Shown here piece after piece: positions 1 to 6,615 of a stretch of DNA of 9,039 bases. Under the pieces are notes generated by a model. The model made no database searches. It saw nothing but the letters and a program-made list of their open reading frames with translations, and had not been told where the DNA came from. The stretch is from Promethearchaeota archaeon. GTDB taxonomy: Archaea > Asgardarchaeota > Lokiarchaeia > Sigynarchaeales > SOKP01. Where the stretch lies: assembly GCA_019894875.1 (NCBI GenBank), contig JAGXNR010000105.1, positions 1-9,039 on the forward strand, written 5' to 3'. Numbering within the stretch: the first letter of the stretch is position 1; each line of letters starts with the position of its first letter. The position numbers and the translations under genes were made by a program.

Positions 1-2
1 GC

Positions 3-452
3 TTTAGAAAGTATGATATTAAGGTTGACTATGAAAAGCTGAAGATTGCCATAACTAGAGACAGAGAATTACATGGTATCTTTTTATATGAAGGCGTGGT
101 GTATCCTATGAGCCCAGAGAAGAAAAAGTGGTATAATGGGTTAAGTAAAAGAAGTGGATATATAATTAAAGCGAGTTTTGATAAGATTGCAGCAAGTGGG
201 GCAATTGAAAAAAAAGTTGATATCAAAATTGCGATTGATATAATCTCTCTTGCATATGAAAATGCCTATGATAGGGCGGTGTTGGTATCTGGAGACGGTG
301 ATTTTATTCCTGTTGTAAAGAAGGTAAAAGAATTGGATAAAAATGTGGAAGTTTGGGCGTTTAGATATTCAATGGCAAATATGTTAAAAGAAGAACTCGG
401 TCAAGAAAATATCTATTATATTGATGACATCTTAGATGAAATAAAAATGTAG
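3..452 (+). CDS. NYN-domain (LabA/DUF88-like) protein, 5' end cut off by window edge
   Basis: The reading frame is open from the first bases of the window, so the gene starts outside it; 149 residues are visible. The GTG at 96 is not a credible start, because the in-frame sequence before it is protein-like and belongs to the same fold. Visible motifs match the NYN branch of the PIN-like nuclease superfamily: KKVDIKIAID at visible residues 70-79, with Asp73 and Asp79, then LVSGDGDFIPVV at 94-105, with Asp98 and Asp100. These are the usual acidic metal-binding positions. The first family Asp, near the true N-terminus, lies off the window. NYN proteins are single-domain RNases or RNA-processing factors of the cytoplasm; the substrate of this one cannot be told. 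No clear terminator follows it. The family call is firm, the biological role unknown. Confidence 0.85.
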   Translation, partial: FRKYDIKVDYEKLKIAITRDRELHGIFLYEGVVYPMSPEKKKWYNGLSKRSGYIIKASFDKIAASGAIEKKVDIKIAIDIISLAYENAYDRAVLVSGDGDFIPVVKKVKELDKNVEVWAFRYSMANMLKEELGQENIYYIDDILDEIKM

Positions 453-667
453 GAATTCTGTATTTAATGTAAAAATTATCCTAATATAAATCTAAAAGGA
501 AATAGGACTTAAAAAAATTAGAGACAAGAAAGATTTTTATCAAATCATTCTTGAGGATGATTATAGAATAAATAATCTATAAATGCAAGTTTTAAAAACT
601 CGCAAAGTGAATTATGTTTATTGCTGTGAGAAAATTTATTTACTCACATTAAAACGAGAGAAGTGCA
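453..667. other. Intergenic region with no convincing gene
   Basis: This 215-base AT-rich spacer separates the NYN gene from the TPR gene. The only longer open stretch (493-582, about 29 codons) has no usable start codon and no ribosome site. The recognisable signal is at its right end: a palindrome around a TATA-like element just before the TPR gene. A short A/T palindrome, AGTTTT-A-AAAACT, lies near 588-600 and is too low in complexity to interpret. Confidence 0.6.
625..648. promoter_or_regulatory. Candidate operator: TGTGAG-N12-CTCACA around a TATA-like core
   Basis: Perfect 6-base inverted repeats, TGTGAG at 625-630 and CTCACA at 643-648, flank the AT-rich core AAAATTTATTTA. The core centre lies about 31 bases before the ATG of the TPR gene, where an archaeal TATA box would sit for a leaderless or short-leader transcript. 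A dimeric regulator binding both half-sites would cover the TATA box and could repress the TPR gene. The symmetry is seen directly; promoter and operator functions are inferred. Confidence 0.45.
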
Positions 668-1528
668 ATGAAAGATCCAGATTTAGTGAGAGTGAAGGAG
701 TCAGAGGATCCTGAGGAGTGTTTTGATTTAGGAGTAAAACTTGGAGAAAAAGGAGATTTTAGTGGTGCAATTGAAGCGTTTAATAAAGGATTAAAACTAA
801 ATCCTGAAGAAGTGGTGGCTTGGATTAATCTAGGATTAGTTCATGGTCGAAAAGGAGACTTTCAAGCAGAAATTCAGGCTTACAAGAAAGCACTTAAACT
901 CGAACCTGAAAATATGGAGGTATGGGTCAATCTTGGAGTGGTTCTTGAACAAACGGACGACATCAATGGTGCCATTGATGCATACGAGAAAGCTTTAGAG
1001 CTTAATTCAGATGATACCGATACTTGGTTTGATCTGGGAGCAGCATTTGGTAGATTGGAAAATTTCAAAGACGCAATAATAGCCTACAAAAAAGTTCTTG
1101 AACTTAATCCACTTGATTCTCAAGCTTGGCTCAATCTTGGGGTAGTCTATATACAAACTGACAATTTTGATGAAGCACTAAAAGCCATTGAGAAAGCGAT
1201 AGAAATTGATCCTAATGATGAAAGAGCATGGTACGACCTTGGATTGATACTGGGTCAAACTGGTGATATTGAGGGTGAAATTAAGTCGTATAAAAAGGCA
1301 CTTGAGCTCGATTCAAGTATTGAACTAGCATGGTATAACCTTGCGGTAGCTCTTGAGGATAAAAAAGACTTTAAGGGTGCTGCTGAGGCATATAAAAAAG
1401 TACTTGAACTTGACCCTGAAGATGATGAGACTTGGGAAGACCTTAGCTTAGTTCTCAAAAAAGTGGGTGATCATGAAGGTGCATTAAATGCACAGAATAA
1501 AGCAAATTCAATAAGAAATAAATCCTGA
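668..1528 (+). CDS. Tetratricopeptide repeat protein, eight perfect TPR units
   Basis: The 286-residue protein is a 14-residue lead followed by exactly eight ungapped 34-residue TPRs (residues 15-48, 49-82, 83-116, 117-150, 151-184, 185-218, 219-252, 253-286), so the last repeat ends at the C-terminus. Most units carry the TPR signature: Trp at repeat position 4, Leu-Gly at 7-8, Ala or Gly near 20, Tyr at 24, Ala at 27 and Pro at 32. The first unit has Cys in place of Trp, and the last has lost most late consensus residues, so it may act as the end cap. There is no signal peptide, membrane segment or fused domain. TPR solenoids are protein-binding scaffolds; the partner is unknown. The ATG at 668 follows a weak purine-rich site and a TATA-like element about 31 bases upstream. 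Confidence 0.93.
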   Translation: MKDPDLVRVKESEDPEECFDLGVKLGEKGDFSGAIEAFNKGLKLNPEEVVAWINLGLVHGRKGDFQAEIQAYKKALKLEPENMEVWVNLGVVLEQTDDINGAIDAYEKALELNSDDTDTWFDLGAAFGRLENFKDAIIAYKKVLELNPLDSQAWLNLGVVYIQTDNFDEALKAIEKAIEIDPNDERAWYDLGLILGQTGDIEGEIKSYKKALELDSSIELAWYNLAVALEDKKDFKGAAEAYKKVLELDPEDDETWEDLSLVLKKVGDHEGALNAQNKANSIRNKS

Positions 1529-1589
1529 TTGCTTATTCATTATATTTCCTTGTTATAATTATAGTATTATTTCTTTTCGGTAAGATTTC

Positions 1590-1629
1590 TATAAAAGGTT
1601 AATTAGAAAAAATAAGGAAGAATAAGGTG
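1590..1629 (+). promoter_or_regulatory. TATA-like box and ribosome site of the small DUF2695-like gene
   Basis: TATAAAA at 1590-1596 sits in the gap after the TPR gene and would place transcription start near 1617-1622. The purine-rich AAGGTG at 1624-1629 is eight bases before the TTG at 1638 and is the best ribosome site there. An ATG at 1633 reads only two codons before TGA. The upstream in-frame stop TAA at 1623-1625 excludes an earlier start, which fixes TTG as the start. Confidence 0.45.
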
Positions 1630-1637
1630 TTTATGGT

Positions 1638-1868
1638 TTGAACAAGGATGAGTTAGAAAGGTTTTTTAATCGATTAGAAGTGTTGTTGGAAAAAAATGGT
1701 TGTAATGCACGAGATTTAACAAATGCCCAAATAGTACTGGAAGAAATGGCAATTCCAAAAGCAGAACAAGAAGAATTTTTGGAAAATTGTAGAAAATCTG
1801 GGGGATTTTGTGATTGTGAGATTTTTTTAAATTCAGAAGAATATTTAAGAGAATTATATGACAAATGA
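1638..1868 (+). CDS. Small DUF2695-like protein with CDCE motif, TTG start
   Basis: A 76-residue acidic, mostly helical protein. Its C-terminal half has GGFCDCEIFLN at residues 55-65, which closely resembles the GGYCDCEV-L-N ending of the uncharacterised DUF2695 family as I recall it. Other Cys are Cys22 and Cys51, giving four with Cys58 and Cys60, which could bind a metal, though this is inference. Family members usually have a Cys-Asp-His segment earlier; here the corresponding stretch reads GCNARDLTNAQ, so the match is partial. A short tail follows the motif. Translation appears to start at TTG with AAGGTG upstream. It has its own TATA-like box and a separate promoter lies after it, so it is probably a single-gene unit. 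The function is unknown; a database domain search would settle the family. Confidence 0.7.
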   Translation: MNKDELERFFNRLEVLLEKNGCNARDLTNAQIVLEEMAIPKAEQEEFLENCRKSGGFCDCEIFLNSEEYLRELYDK

Positions 1869-1890
1869 AATAGATGTGGAAATTAAAAAA

Positions 1891-1930
1891 ATATTTATGT
1901 ATAGAAACAAAAAAAATACTAATTAAGAGG
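1891..1930 (+). promoter_or_regulatory. Candidate promoter and ribosome site of the AOR group
   Basis: ATATTTATGTAT at 1891-1902, preceded by an A-rich run, resembles an archaeal TATA box with a purine-rich upstream element and would start transcription near 1922-1928. AGAGG at 1926-1930 is the ribosome site. It lies 11 bases before the TTG at 1942 but 17 bases before the ATG at 1948, which favours the TTG start. No other candidate promoter was found within the three-gene group. Confidence 0.45.
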
Positions 1931-1941
1931 AAAATTTCATA

Positions 1942-3765
1942 TTGACAATGCTCTATGGATACAAAGGTAAGCTTTTACATATAGATCTTGGTCATGAAAC
2001 CTATAAGCCCGTAACCATTCCAGAAGAAATTTTAAAAAAATATGTTGGTGGACGAGGTCTTGGGGCAAAACTTTATTGGGATTTAATCCCTCCCGAAGTA
2101 GACCCGTTCAGTCAAGATAATATTTTTATGGTTCTTACAGGTCCATTAACTGGTACGATGGCACCTGGTGCGGGGAAACATCTTATTGTTACCAAATCTC
2201 CTGCGAGTGGTGGTTGGTTAGAATCATACTCTAGTGGTAGAGTAGCTTCAGAACTAAAATTTGCTGGATATGATGGGCTTATTATTACCAAAAAGGCTAA
2301 CAATCCCGTTAATGTATATATTATAGATGATAAGGTGGAATTCTCGGATGCAACACAATTATGGGGCAAGGGAGCTTTCGATACAGAAACATATTTGAGA
2401 GAGAATTTCGATCCAGAATGTGGTAGTTTATCGATTGGACCCGCTGGAGAGAATTTACTCCCTTTTGCTTGCGTAGGAAGTGAGTATTTTCGAAAGGCAG
2501 GTCGTGGAGGTGCTGGTGCTGTAATGGGGTCAAAGAATCTTAAATCAATTGCTATCAAAGGAACTAAGGGCATTAAATGTGCTGATATAACTGCTCTTCG
2601 ACAACTTGTTCTTTCTCATCGCAAAAACGTCAGGCAAAGATACTCGACTCCAATGACATTAAGCATTACGAATGCTGCAGGTATGTTACCTACCCGAAAT
2701 TTTACTAAGGGTCAGTTTAAAAAAGGAATTGGCACCATCGATAAAGATGCTGTTCTAGATGCTAAGATAGGGAGTCGGGCTTGTTATGCTTGTTTTGCAG
2801 AGTGTTCAAATATAACACAAGTAAAGGAGGGAATATATAAAAATTTAGTACTGGAAGGTCCCGAATATGAGACTCTTGCCATGTTAGGTGCTAATCTAGA
2901 AATCGATTACCTACCAGCGATTATGAAGGCAAACTATCTCTGCGATGATTTAGGGATGGATACAATTTCTTCGGGTGTAATTATCAGTTTTGTAATGGAA
3001 TGCTATGAACGAGGGATTTTAACCAAGGAGGAAACGGGTGGTTTAGAGCTTAATTTTGGTAATTATGAAGCTATGATCGAACTTTTAAGTCTCATGGCTT
3101 ATAGGAAGGATTTCGGTGACTTTTGTGCTCAAGGGGTGAGAGAGATGGCCCGTAAACTTGGACAGAATACTGAAGAATTTGCTATGCATTCTAAGGGTTT
3201 AGAAGTTCCTGCTTATGATCCACGAGCAGGATGGGGTTCAGCTATTACATATTCTATTACCCCACGAGGTGCTTGTCATAGAAGAGCTTGGCCCCCTTCT
3301 GTAGAAGTCTTAGGAGGAGTAGATCCATTCATTATCGAAGGAAAAGCAGAAATAGTAAGAAGACTGATGAATTATAGGTGTATAATGCATATGCTTATAG
3401 TATGTGATATGCTTGGACCCGGAATTCGTCTAGGATTAAATGATTGGGCAGAGTATCTAAATATTGTTGTTGGTTCAAATTATACGGGGAAGGATCTTAT
3501 CAATTCTACAGAGATTATTGAAACGCTTATTAGGCGCATTAATATTAGGGAAGGTTTTAGCTCCAAGGATGATATCCTTCCAAAACGTATTTTAGAAGAA
3601 AGCCTTCCTGAGGGTCCAGCAGCAGGAAAAATTATTGGAAAAGAAAATTTTATGGAAATGAGAGCTAAATATTATTTCTGCCGTGGATGGGACGAAGAAG
3701 GGGTTCCAACTCAAGAAACAAATGAAAAATATGAATATGAAGCGGAACCAAGTGTTAAGATTTAA
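1942..3765 (+). CDS. aor: Tungsten-dependent aldehyde ferredoxin oxidoreductase family protein
   Basis: The 607 residues match the usual AOR length. Such cytoplasmic enzymes carry tungsten on two pterins plus one [4Fe-4S] cluster and oxidise aldehydes, or reduce acids, with ferredoxin. The N-terminal pterin domain shows GGRGLGAKLYWDL (36-48), LTGPLTGTMAPGAGKH (65-80), the KSPASGGW segment (85-92) and KFAGYDGLII (106-115). The cluster motif CYACFAEC gives Cys281, Cys284 and Cys288. GPEYET (306-311) and the pterin motif DDLGMD (335-340) follow. His446 may match the catalytic His of the Pyrococcus enzyme. The second pterin motif reads DMLGPG (489-494): Gly494 replaces the Cys that normally gives the fourth cluster ligand, and Cys488 lies just before it. 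The start is TTG at 1942 or ATG at 1948. It leads a group with a MoaD-like and a ferredoxin-like gene. The substrate is not predictable. Confidence 0.93.
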   Translation: MTMLYGYKGKLLHIDLGHETYKPVTIPEEILKKYVGGRGLGAKLYWDLIPPEVDPFSQDNIFMVLTGPLTGTMAPGAGKHLIVTKSPASGGWLESYSSGRVASELKFAGYDGLIITKKANNPVNVYIIDDKVEFSDATQLWGKGAFDTETYLRENFDPECGSLSIGPAGENLLPFACVGSEYFRKAGRGGAGAVMGSKNLKSIAIKGTKGIKCADITALRQLVLSHRKNVRQRYSTPMTLSITNAAGMLPTRNFTKGQFKKGIGTIDKDAVLDAKIGSRACYACFAECSNITQVKEGIYKNLVLEGPEYETLAMLGANLEIDYLPAIMKANYLCDDLGMDTISSGVIISFVMECYERGILTKEETGGLELNFGNYEAMIELLSLMAYRKDFGDFCAQGVREMARKLGQNTEEFAMHSKGLEVPAYDPRAGWGSAITYSITPRGACHRRAWPPSVEVLGGVDPFIIEGKAEIVRRLMNYRCIMHMLIVCDMLGPGIRLGLNDWAEYLNIVVGSNYTGKDLINSTEIIETLIRRINIREGFSSKDDILPKRILEESLPEGPAAGKIIGKENFMEMRAKYYFCRGWDEEGVPTQETNEKYEYEAEPSVKI

Positions 3766-3822
3766 AATTTATTGTTGTTAGTGGTAGTGAACAAAAACTA
3801 AGAAGAACGGTGAAGTGCTTTA

Positions 3823-4104
3823 ATGATTATAAAAATTACTACTCTAGGTGTTCTAAGTCACATTCTACCAAACGGTAGTGAGAGTATCGAAGGGATAGAG
3901 TTCACTATTCAAGAAATGTTAGATGTATTAGTGAATAAATATGGGAATCGAATAGCCGAGGAATTGTTTAAGAAGGGGAAACTTAAGAAAGAATTGTCAC
4001 TCTTGATAAATGGTCGAAATGTACTATCAATGCCGAATAAGTTCCGAACAGTTTTGAAAGATGAAGATGAAATCATGATAACAACAGTTATCACAGGAGG
4101 ATGA
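3823..4104 (+). CDS. MoaD/ThiS-family ubiquitin-like sulfur carrier protein
   Basis: A 93-residue beta-grasp protein ending in Thr-Gly-Gly, the Gly-Gly tail that MoaD and ThiS proteins need for adenylation and thiocarboxylate formation. Other family marks are the INGRNV segment near residues 62-67 and LKDEDEIMI near 78-86, matching the usual pattern of an NG-R turn and a DGDE-type acidic turn before the last strand. It probably donates sulfur for the dithiolene of the tungsten or molybdenum pterin. Its place 57 bases after the AOR gene and 14 bases before the ferredoxin-like gene fits the AorD-like or MoaD-like genes known beside AORs. The ATG follows GGTGAAG at 3809-3815, a good ribosome site. 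ThiS is a less likely alternative because no thiamine gene is nearby. Confidence 0.87.
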   Translation: MIIKITTLGVLSHILPNGSESIEGIEFTIQEMLDVLVNKYGNRIAEELFKKGKLKKELSLLINGRNVLSMPNKFRTVLKDEDEIMITTVITGG

Positions 4105-4118
4105 AGTAAGGGAAGATT

Positions 4119-4673
4119 ATGGGTAAACGAGTTTTGTTAGTTAAACAAGAAAATTGTAAGGGGTGCCATTTATGTGAATTAGCATGTTCAAGTGCTAAAG
4201 AGGGAGAGTTTATTCCTTCTCATTCACGCATTTGGGTTGTCACTAACGGTTTGAAAGGATGGTCGAGACCAATAATCTGTTTACAATGTGAAGATCCAAT
4301 GTGTATGGCAGTGTGTTCTGCTGAAGCTATCCATAAAACTACTACATCCCAAGGAGATACTATTATTTCAATCGATAAGGAGAAATGTATCGGATGTTAT
4401 CAATGCATCGTTGCCTGTCCATTTGGTGCAATTGAGTTCTTAAAAAATCAAAAAGCAACGAAATGTGATTTATGCGGAGGTTCCCCTGCATGTGTAGAAT
4501 TTTGCTTTTATGATTGCATTAAATTTGTTGAGCTTTCAGATGAAGATTATCAAAGACGATTGAAAAAAATAAAAGTACTCACCACTAAAGCTTGTCGAGA
4601 ACTTAGTAAACAAGAACCTTATAAGCGTCGTGTTATGTTTTCTTCAGATCTCTCGAAAGTTACAGATTTTTAG
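4119..4673 (+). CDS. Four-cluster ferredoxin-like electron-transfer subunit (DmsB/HycB type)
   Basis: The 184 residues hold sixteen Cys in the spacing of the four-[4Fe-4S] subunits of molybdenum and tungsten oxidoreductases: Cys13, 16, 19, 23; Cys54, 57, 62, 66; Cys90, 93, 96, 100; and Cys116, 119, 125, 129. An extra Cys133 follows, and the Pro normal after the last cluster Cys is Phe130 (CFYDC). There is no twin-arginine leader or membrane segment, so it should work in the cytoplasm, unlike DmsB partners of exported enzymes. AOR-linked proteins of this type, such as AorA of Aromatoleum, wire the catalytic subunit to its electron partner, and this is the inferred role. The ATG at 4119 has TAAGGGA just upstream. 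The C-terminal 35 or so residues are basic and lie outside the Fe-S fold. Confidence 0.9.
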   Translation: MGKRVLLVKQENCKGCHLCELACSSAKEGEFIPSHSRIWVVTNGLKGWSRPIICLQCEDPMCMAVCSAEAIHKTTTSQGDTIISIDKEKCIGCYQCIVACPFGAIEFLKNQKATKCDLCGGSPACVEFCFYDCIKFVELSDEDYQRRLKKIKVLTTKACRELSKQEPYKRRVMFSSDLSKVTDF

Positions 4674-4676
4674 TTT

Positions 4677-4741
4677 GTTCGAGAAAGAAAGAAAATTCTA
4701 TATACTTTTCACCTTCTTAACGGGTATTCTATTTCTCGGAC
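4677..4741. repeat. Inverted repeat with 45-base loop after the ferredoxin-like gene
   Basis: GTTCGAGAAA at 4677-4686 pairs with TTTCTCGGAC at 4732-4741 over ten positions, with one G-U in RNA. It starts four bases after the stop codon of the ferredoxin-like gene, so it could be a 3'-UTR structure protecting the AOR group mRNA, or mark its end. The loop is long and there is no strong T-run straight after it, so it is not a classical intrinsic terminator. Confidence 0.4.
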
Positions 4742-4864
4742 TCTAATTATCCTTTAATGTATAACGTAGAAATATTATTAAATATATGATTAGCAAATTT
4801 ATAACAAAGAGAAATTACTTTCCGATAAAGTTTTAAAAAAAGTATAATTTAAACGAAAAATATC

Positions 4865-5020
4865 ATGTCAGAAATAGGGACAACAAATAAGAATTGAGAA
4901 AGTTCTCTTGTTTGTCTTGGTGAGGATAAATCGACTGAAATTGCCGTGGTTGGAGCTAAAGGTGTTATTTATCGAAAATATTTTTTTATAACAAAATCAC
5001 AAATTTTTATATTCAAATGA
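4865..5020 (+). pseudogene. Possible relic of a coding sequence, broken by TGA
   Basis: From the ATG at 4865 one frame reads ten codons to TGA (4895-4897), then stays open for forty more codons to TGA at 5018-5020. Within it the stretch GEDKSTEIAVVGAKGVIYRK looks like the start of a nucleotide-binding or beta-alpha-beta protein. Bases 4925-4954 match 22 of 30 bases of 5122-5151, the codons just before the FAD-binding glycines of the next gene, so it might be a decayed partial copy. In this AT-rich setting it could equally be chance, and no family can be named. Confidence 0.2.
4879..4916. repeat. Imperfect stem-loop, GACAA...TTGTC
   Basis: GACAA at 4879-4883 pairs with TTGTC at 4912-4916. A one-base bulge, CAA with TTG (4884-4886 with 4908-4910), a small internal loop and AGAA with TTCT (4890-4893 with 4903-4906) follow, closing a nine-base loop. 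This gives about twelve pairs in all, more structure than the surrounding AT-rich DNA. Its position, about 165 bases before the FAD gene, would fit a leader RNA element or operator. It matches no riboswitch I recognise. Confidence 0.3.
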
Positions 5021-5029
5021 GATATAATC
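5003..5029 (+). promoter_or_regulatory. Candidate promoter of the FAD oxidoreductase gene
   Basis: Two TATA-like cores lie in this stretch, TTTTTATAT at 5004-5012 and GATATAATC at 5021-5029. The second would start transcription near 5050, leaving a leader of about 30 bases before the ATG at 5080. No clear ribosome site is seen before that ATG. Two earlier ATGs (5053 and 5073) are out of frame and stop at once or cannot extend. Confidence 0.35.
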
Positions 5030-5079
5030 TAAAGTAGGATTACAACTATTAATGAAAATAAATAGAAAAGTAATGAATA

Positions 5080-6615
5080 ATGGAAACAATTAAAGAACCA
5101 GCTAGAGATATTCCGGTAATTGATAAAGTGGATGTAATTGTCGTTGGTGGAGGCCCAGCAGGAATAGGTGCCGCTTTAGCTTCTTCACGAGCAGGAGCTA
5201 GAACTTTTTTAGTAGAACGTTTTGGTAGTTTGGGTGGGCAACAGACACAAGGTCTCAATTCAGTCTTTTCTCGTGTAGATCCTGAAATCCATAATGGAAT
5301 CATACAGGAACTTATTTCCCGTCTGAGGGAAGGCGGTGCTATGAGAAAAGTGGATGAAAAGCAACAACGTCGAAATCCATTTAGAGCCAGTCTTATTAGG
5401 CGTTATGGTGAGGAAAACCTACCAAAAAGGTTGCTAAATACAAATGTAGGATGGTGGGGAGGTGAGACTATCTTTGATCTGGAATATTACAAATATCTTC
5501 TTGACTCTCTGATGCAAAACGATGGGGTAAAGATGTTTCTGCATTCTTTTGCAGCCGCGGTCATAAGAGAAGGAGACACGCTTAAAGGTGTAATCGTTGA
5601 AGGTAAGGAAGGGAGACGAGCAGTGTTAGGGAAAGTCATATTAGACACTACAGGGGATGGAGATATTGCATGGAAATCAGGAGCACCAGTATTAGACGAT
5701 AAAATTCCTATGGGGAGACGGAAGGGGCGTAATATGGGTTCATTAACCGCTTTCTACCTTGGTGGGGTAAATGTACAAAAATATTTAGAATATAGAGCAA
5801 ATCATATGGATGAATGGGGTCAAATGTATGGGGGTCATAGGATGGTTAGGGAGGCACGAGAAAAAGGAGCTTACATTAGAGGGGATAGTATTATCCTTTC
5901 TCCAGGACATAGCGTTCATGGGGGTGGAAGGATGTGGGTAATGAATCCAATGTACGGACCACGAGGAGACAATCATCTGTGGATGACTGGAGAACAAACT
6001 AGTCTTGAAATTAGTCTAAGAAGGCAGGCATTCGAAGTTCAGAAATTACTCAAAGCGCAGATTCCTGGGTTTGAAAACTGCTTCGTTGAAAAAACTGCTA
6101 ATTATCCGGTAACCACAATGCATAGAATCTTAGGGGATCATGTTTTAAATGTAGCAGAAATGCGTGAAGGTAAGTCCTTTGGTGATTCAATTGCCATAAA
6201 TAATCAACCTCCAGATATTTGGGAGGTAGCTGGTAGATTTGGATATGAAATTCTCCCTCACGATATTCCTTATCGTTCCATAGTGTCTAAAGAAATACAT
6301 AATCTACTAGCAGCAGGTACTACAATCTCATGCGGAATATTCACGGATGGAGGATTAAGATATTGTACACCAAGCATGTGCACGGGTCAAGCTGCGGGTA
6401 CAGCAGCGGCTCTCGCTGCAAAGCAAAATATAAGCCCAAAAGATCTGGATGTTAATCTATTACAAGACACACTTCGTGCACAAGGAGCTCATACCAGTGT
6501 CGCAAATATCTCAGATGAAGTACTTGATCCATATCGGTTTATAAAAAAAGTCTCAAAGGTTGGCAAGAAGAGCTCAGACATAGAAATCGATGAAGAAGAA
6601 ATAGGTAGGTATTAA
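5080..6615 (+). CDS. FAD-dependent oxidoreductase, PF12831 (FAD_oxidored) type
   Basis: A 511-residue flavoprotein. Its N-terminal Rossmann motif, DVIVVGGGPAGIGAAL (18-33), has Gly23, Gly25 and Gly28, with Glu46 ending the second strand to hold the FAD ribose. The family's mid motif LDTTGDGD is at 188-195, and the C-terminal FAD segment CTGQAAGTAAALA runs from 434 to 446. This architecture is that of PF12831 proteins, related to the flavin part of HdrA and to succinate-dehydrogenase-like folds, whose members have diverse substrates. There is no Cys-rich iron-sulfur motif and no second obvious dinucleotide site, so direct NAD(P)H binding is not evident. The last 25 or so residues are charged and probably disordered. 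An upstream in-frame stop (5074-5076) fixes ATG 5080 as the first possible ATG. It may take electrons from the AOR group's polyferredoxin, but the 406-base gap leaves that open. Confidence 0.9.
   Translation: METIKEPARDIPVIDKVDVIVVGGGPAGIGAALASSRAGARTFLVERFGSLGGQQTQGLNSVFSRVDPEIHNGIIQELISRLREGGAMRKVDEKQQRRNPFRASLIRRYGEENLPKRLLNTNVGWWGGETIFDLEYYKYLLDSLMQNDGVKMFLHSFAAAVIREGDTLKGVIVEGKEGRRAVLGKVILDTTGDGDIAWKSGAPVLDDKIPMGRRKGRNMGSLTAFYLGGVNVQKYLEYRANHMDEWGQMYGGHRMVREAREKGAYIRGDSIILSPGHSVHGGGRMWVMNPMYGPRGDNHLWMTGEQTSLEISLRRQAFEVQKLLKAQIPGFENCFVEKTANYPVTTMHRILGDHVLNVAEMREGKSFGDSIAINNQPPDIWEVAGRFGYEILPHDIPYRSIVSKEIHNLLAAGTTISCGIFTDGGLRYCTPSMCTGQAAGTAAALAAKQNISPKDLDVNLLQDTLRAQGAHTSVANISDEVLDPYRFIKKVSKVGKKSSDIEIDEEEIGRY

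Larger units (their letters stand above)
4674..5079. other. 406-base gap with stem-loops, a possible gene relic and a promoter
   Basis: No intact gene is visible. From left to right it holds a long-range inverted repeat just after the ferredoxin stop (4677-4741), a very AT-rich stretch with TATA-like AAATTTATAAC near 4795-4805, an imperfect stem-loop (4879-4916), a coding-like stretch broken by TGA (4865-5020) and TATA-like elements before the FAD gene. This gap probably separates two transcription units, so the FAD and DUF169 genes need not be co-transcribed with the AOR group. Confidence 0.6.

Noticed and set aside
96..452. A complete 118-residue gene starting at GTG 96
   Set aside because: The same frame stays open upstream to the window edge with NYN-like protein sequence, so the gene is a 5'-truncated longer one.
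493..582. Small open frame reading KEIGLKKIRDKKDFYQIILE and onward
   Set aside because: About 29 codons, no ATG, GTG or TTG start and no ribosome site; the composition is that expected of AT-rich DNA.
880..1458. Two - strand open frames rich in Ser
   Set aside because: They are periodic mirror images of the TPR repeats on the other strand.
2112..2573. 153-codon open frame on the - strand
   Set aside because: It is antisense to the well-supported AOR gene, with no recognisable motif and no promoter context.
4895..4897. Selenocysteine read-through of the TGA in the gap
   Set aside because: No conserved redox motif surrounds the TGA and the encoded protein is not recognisable; a relic or chance frame is simpler.
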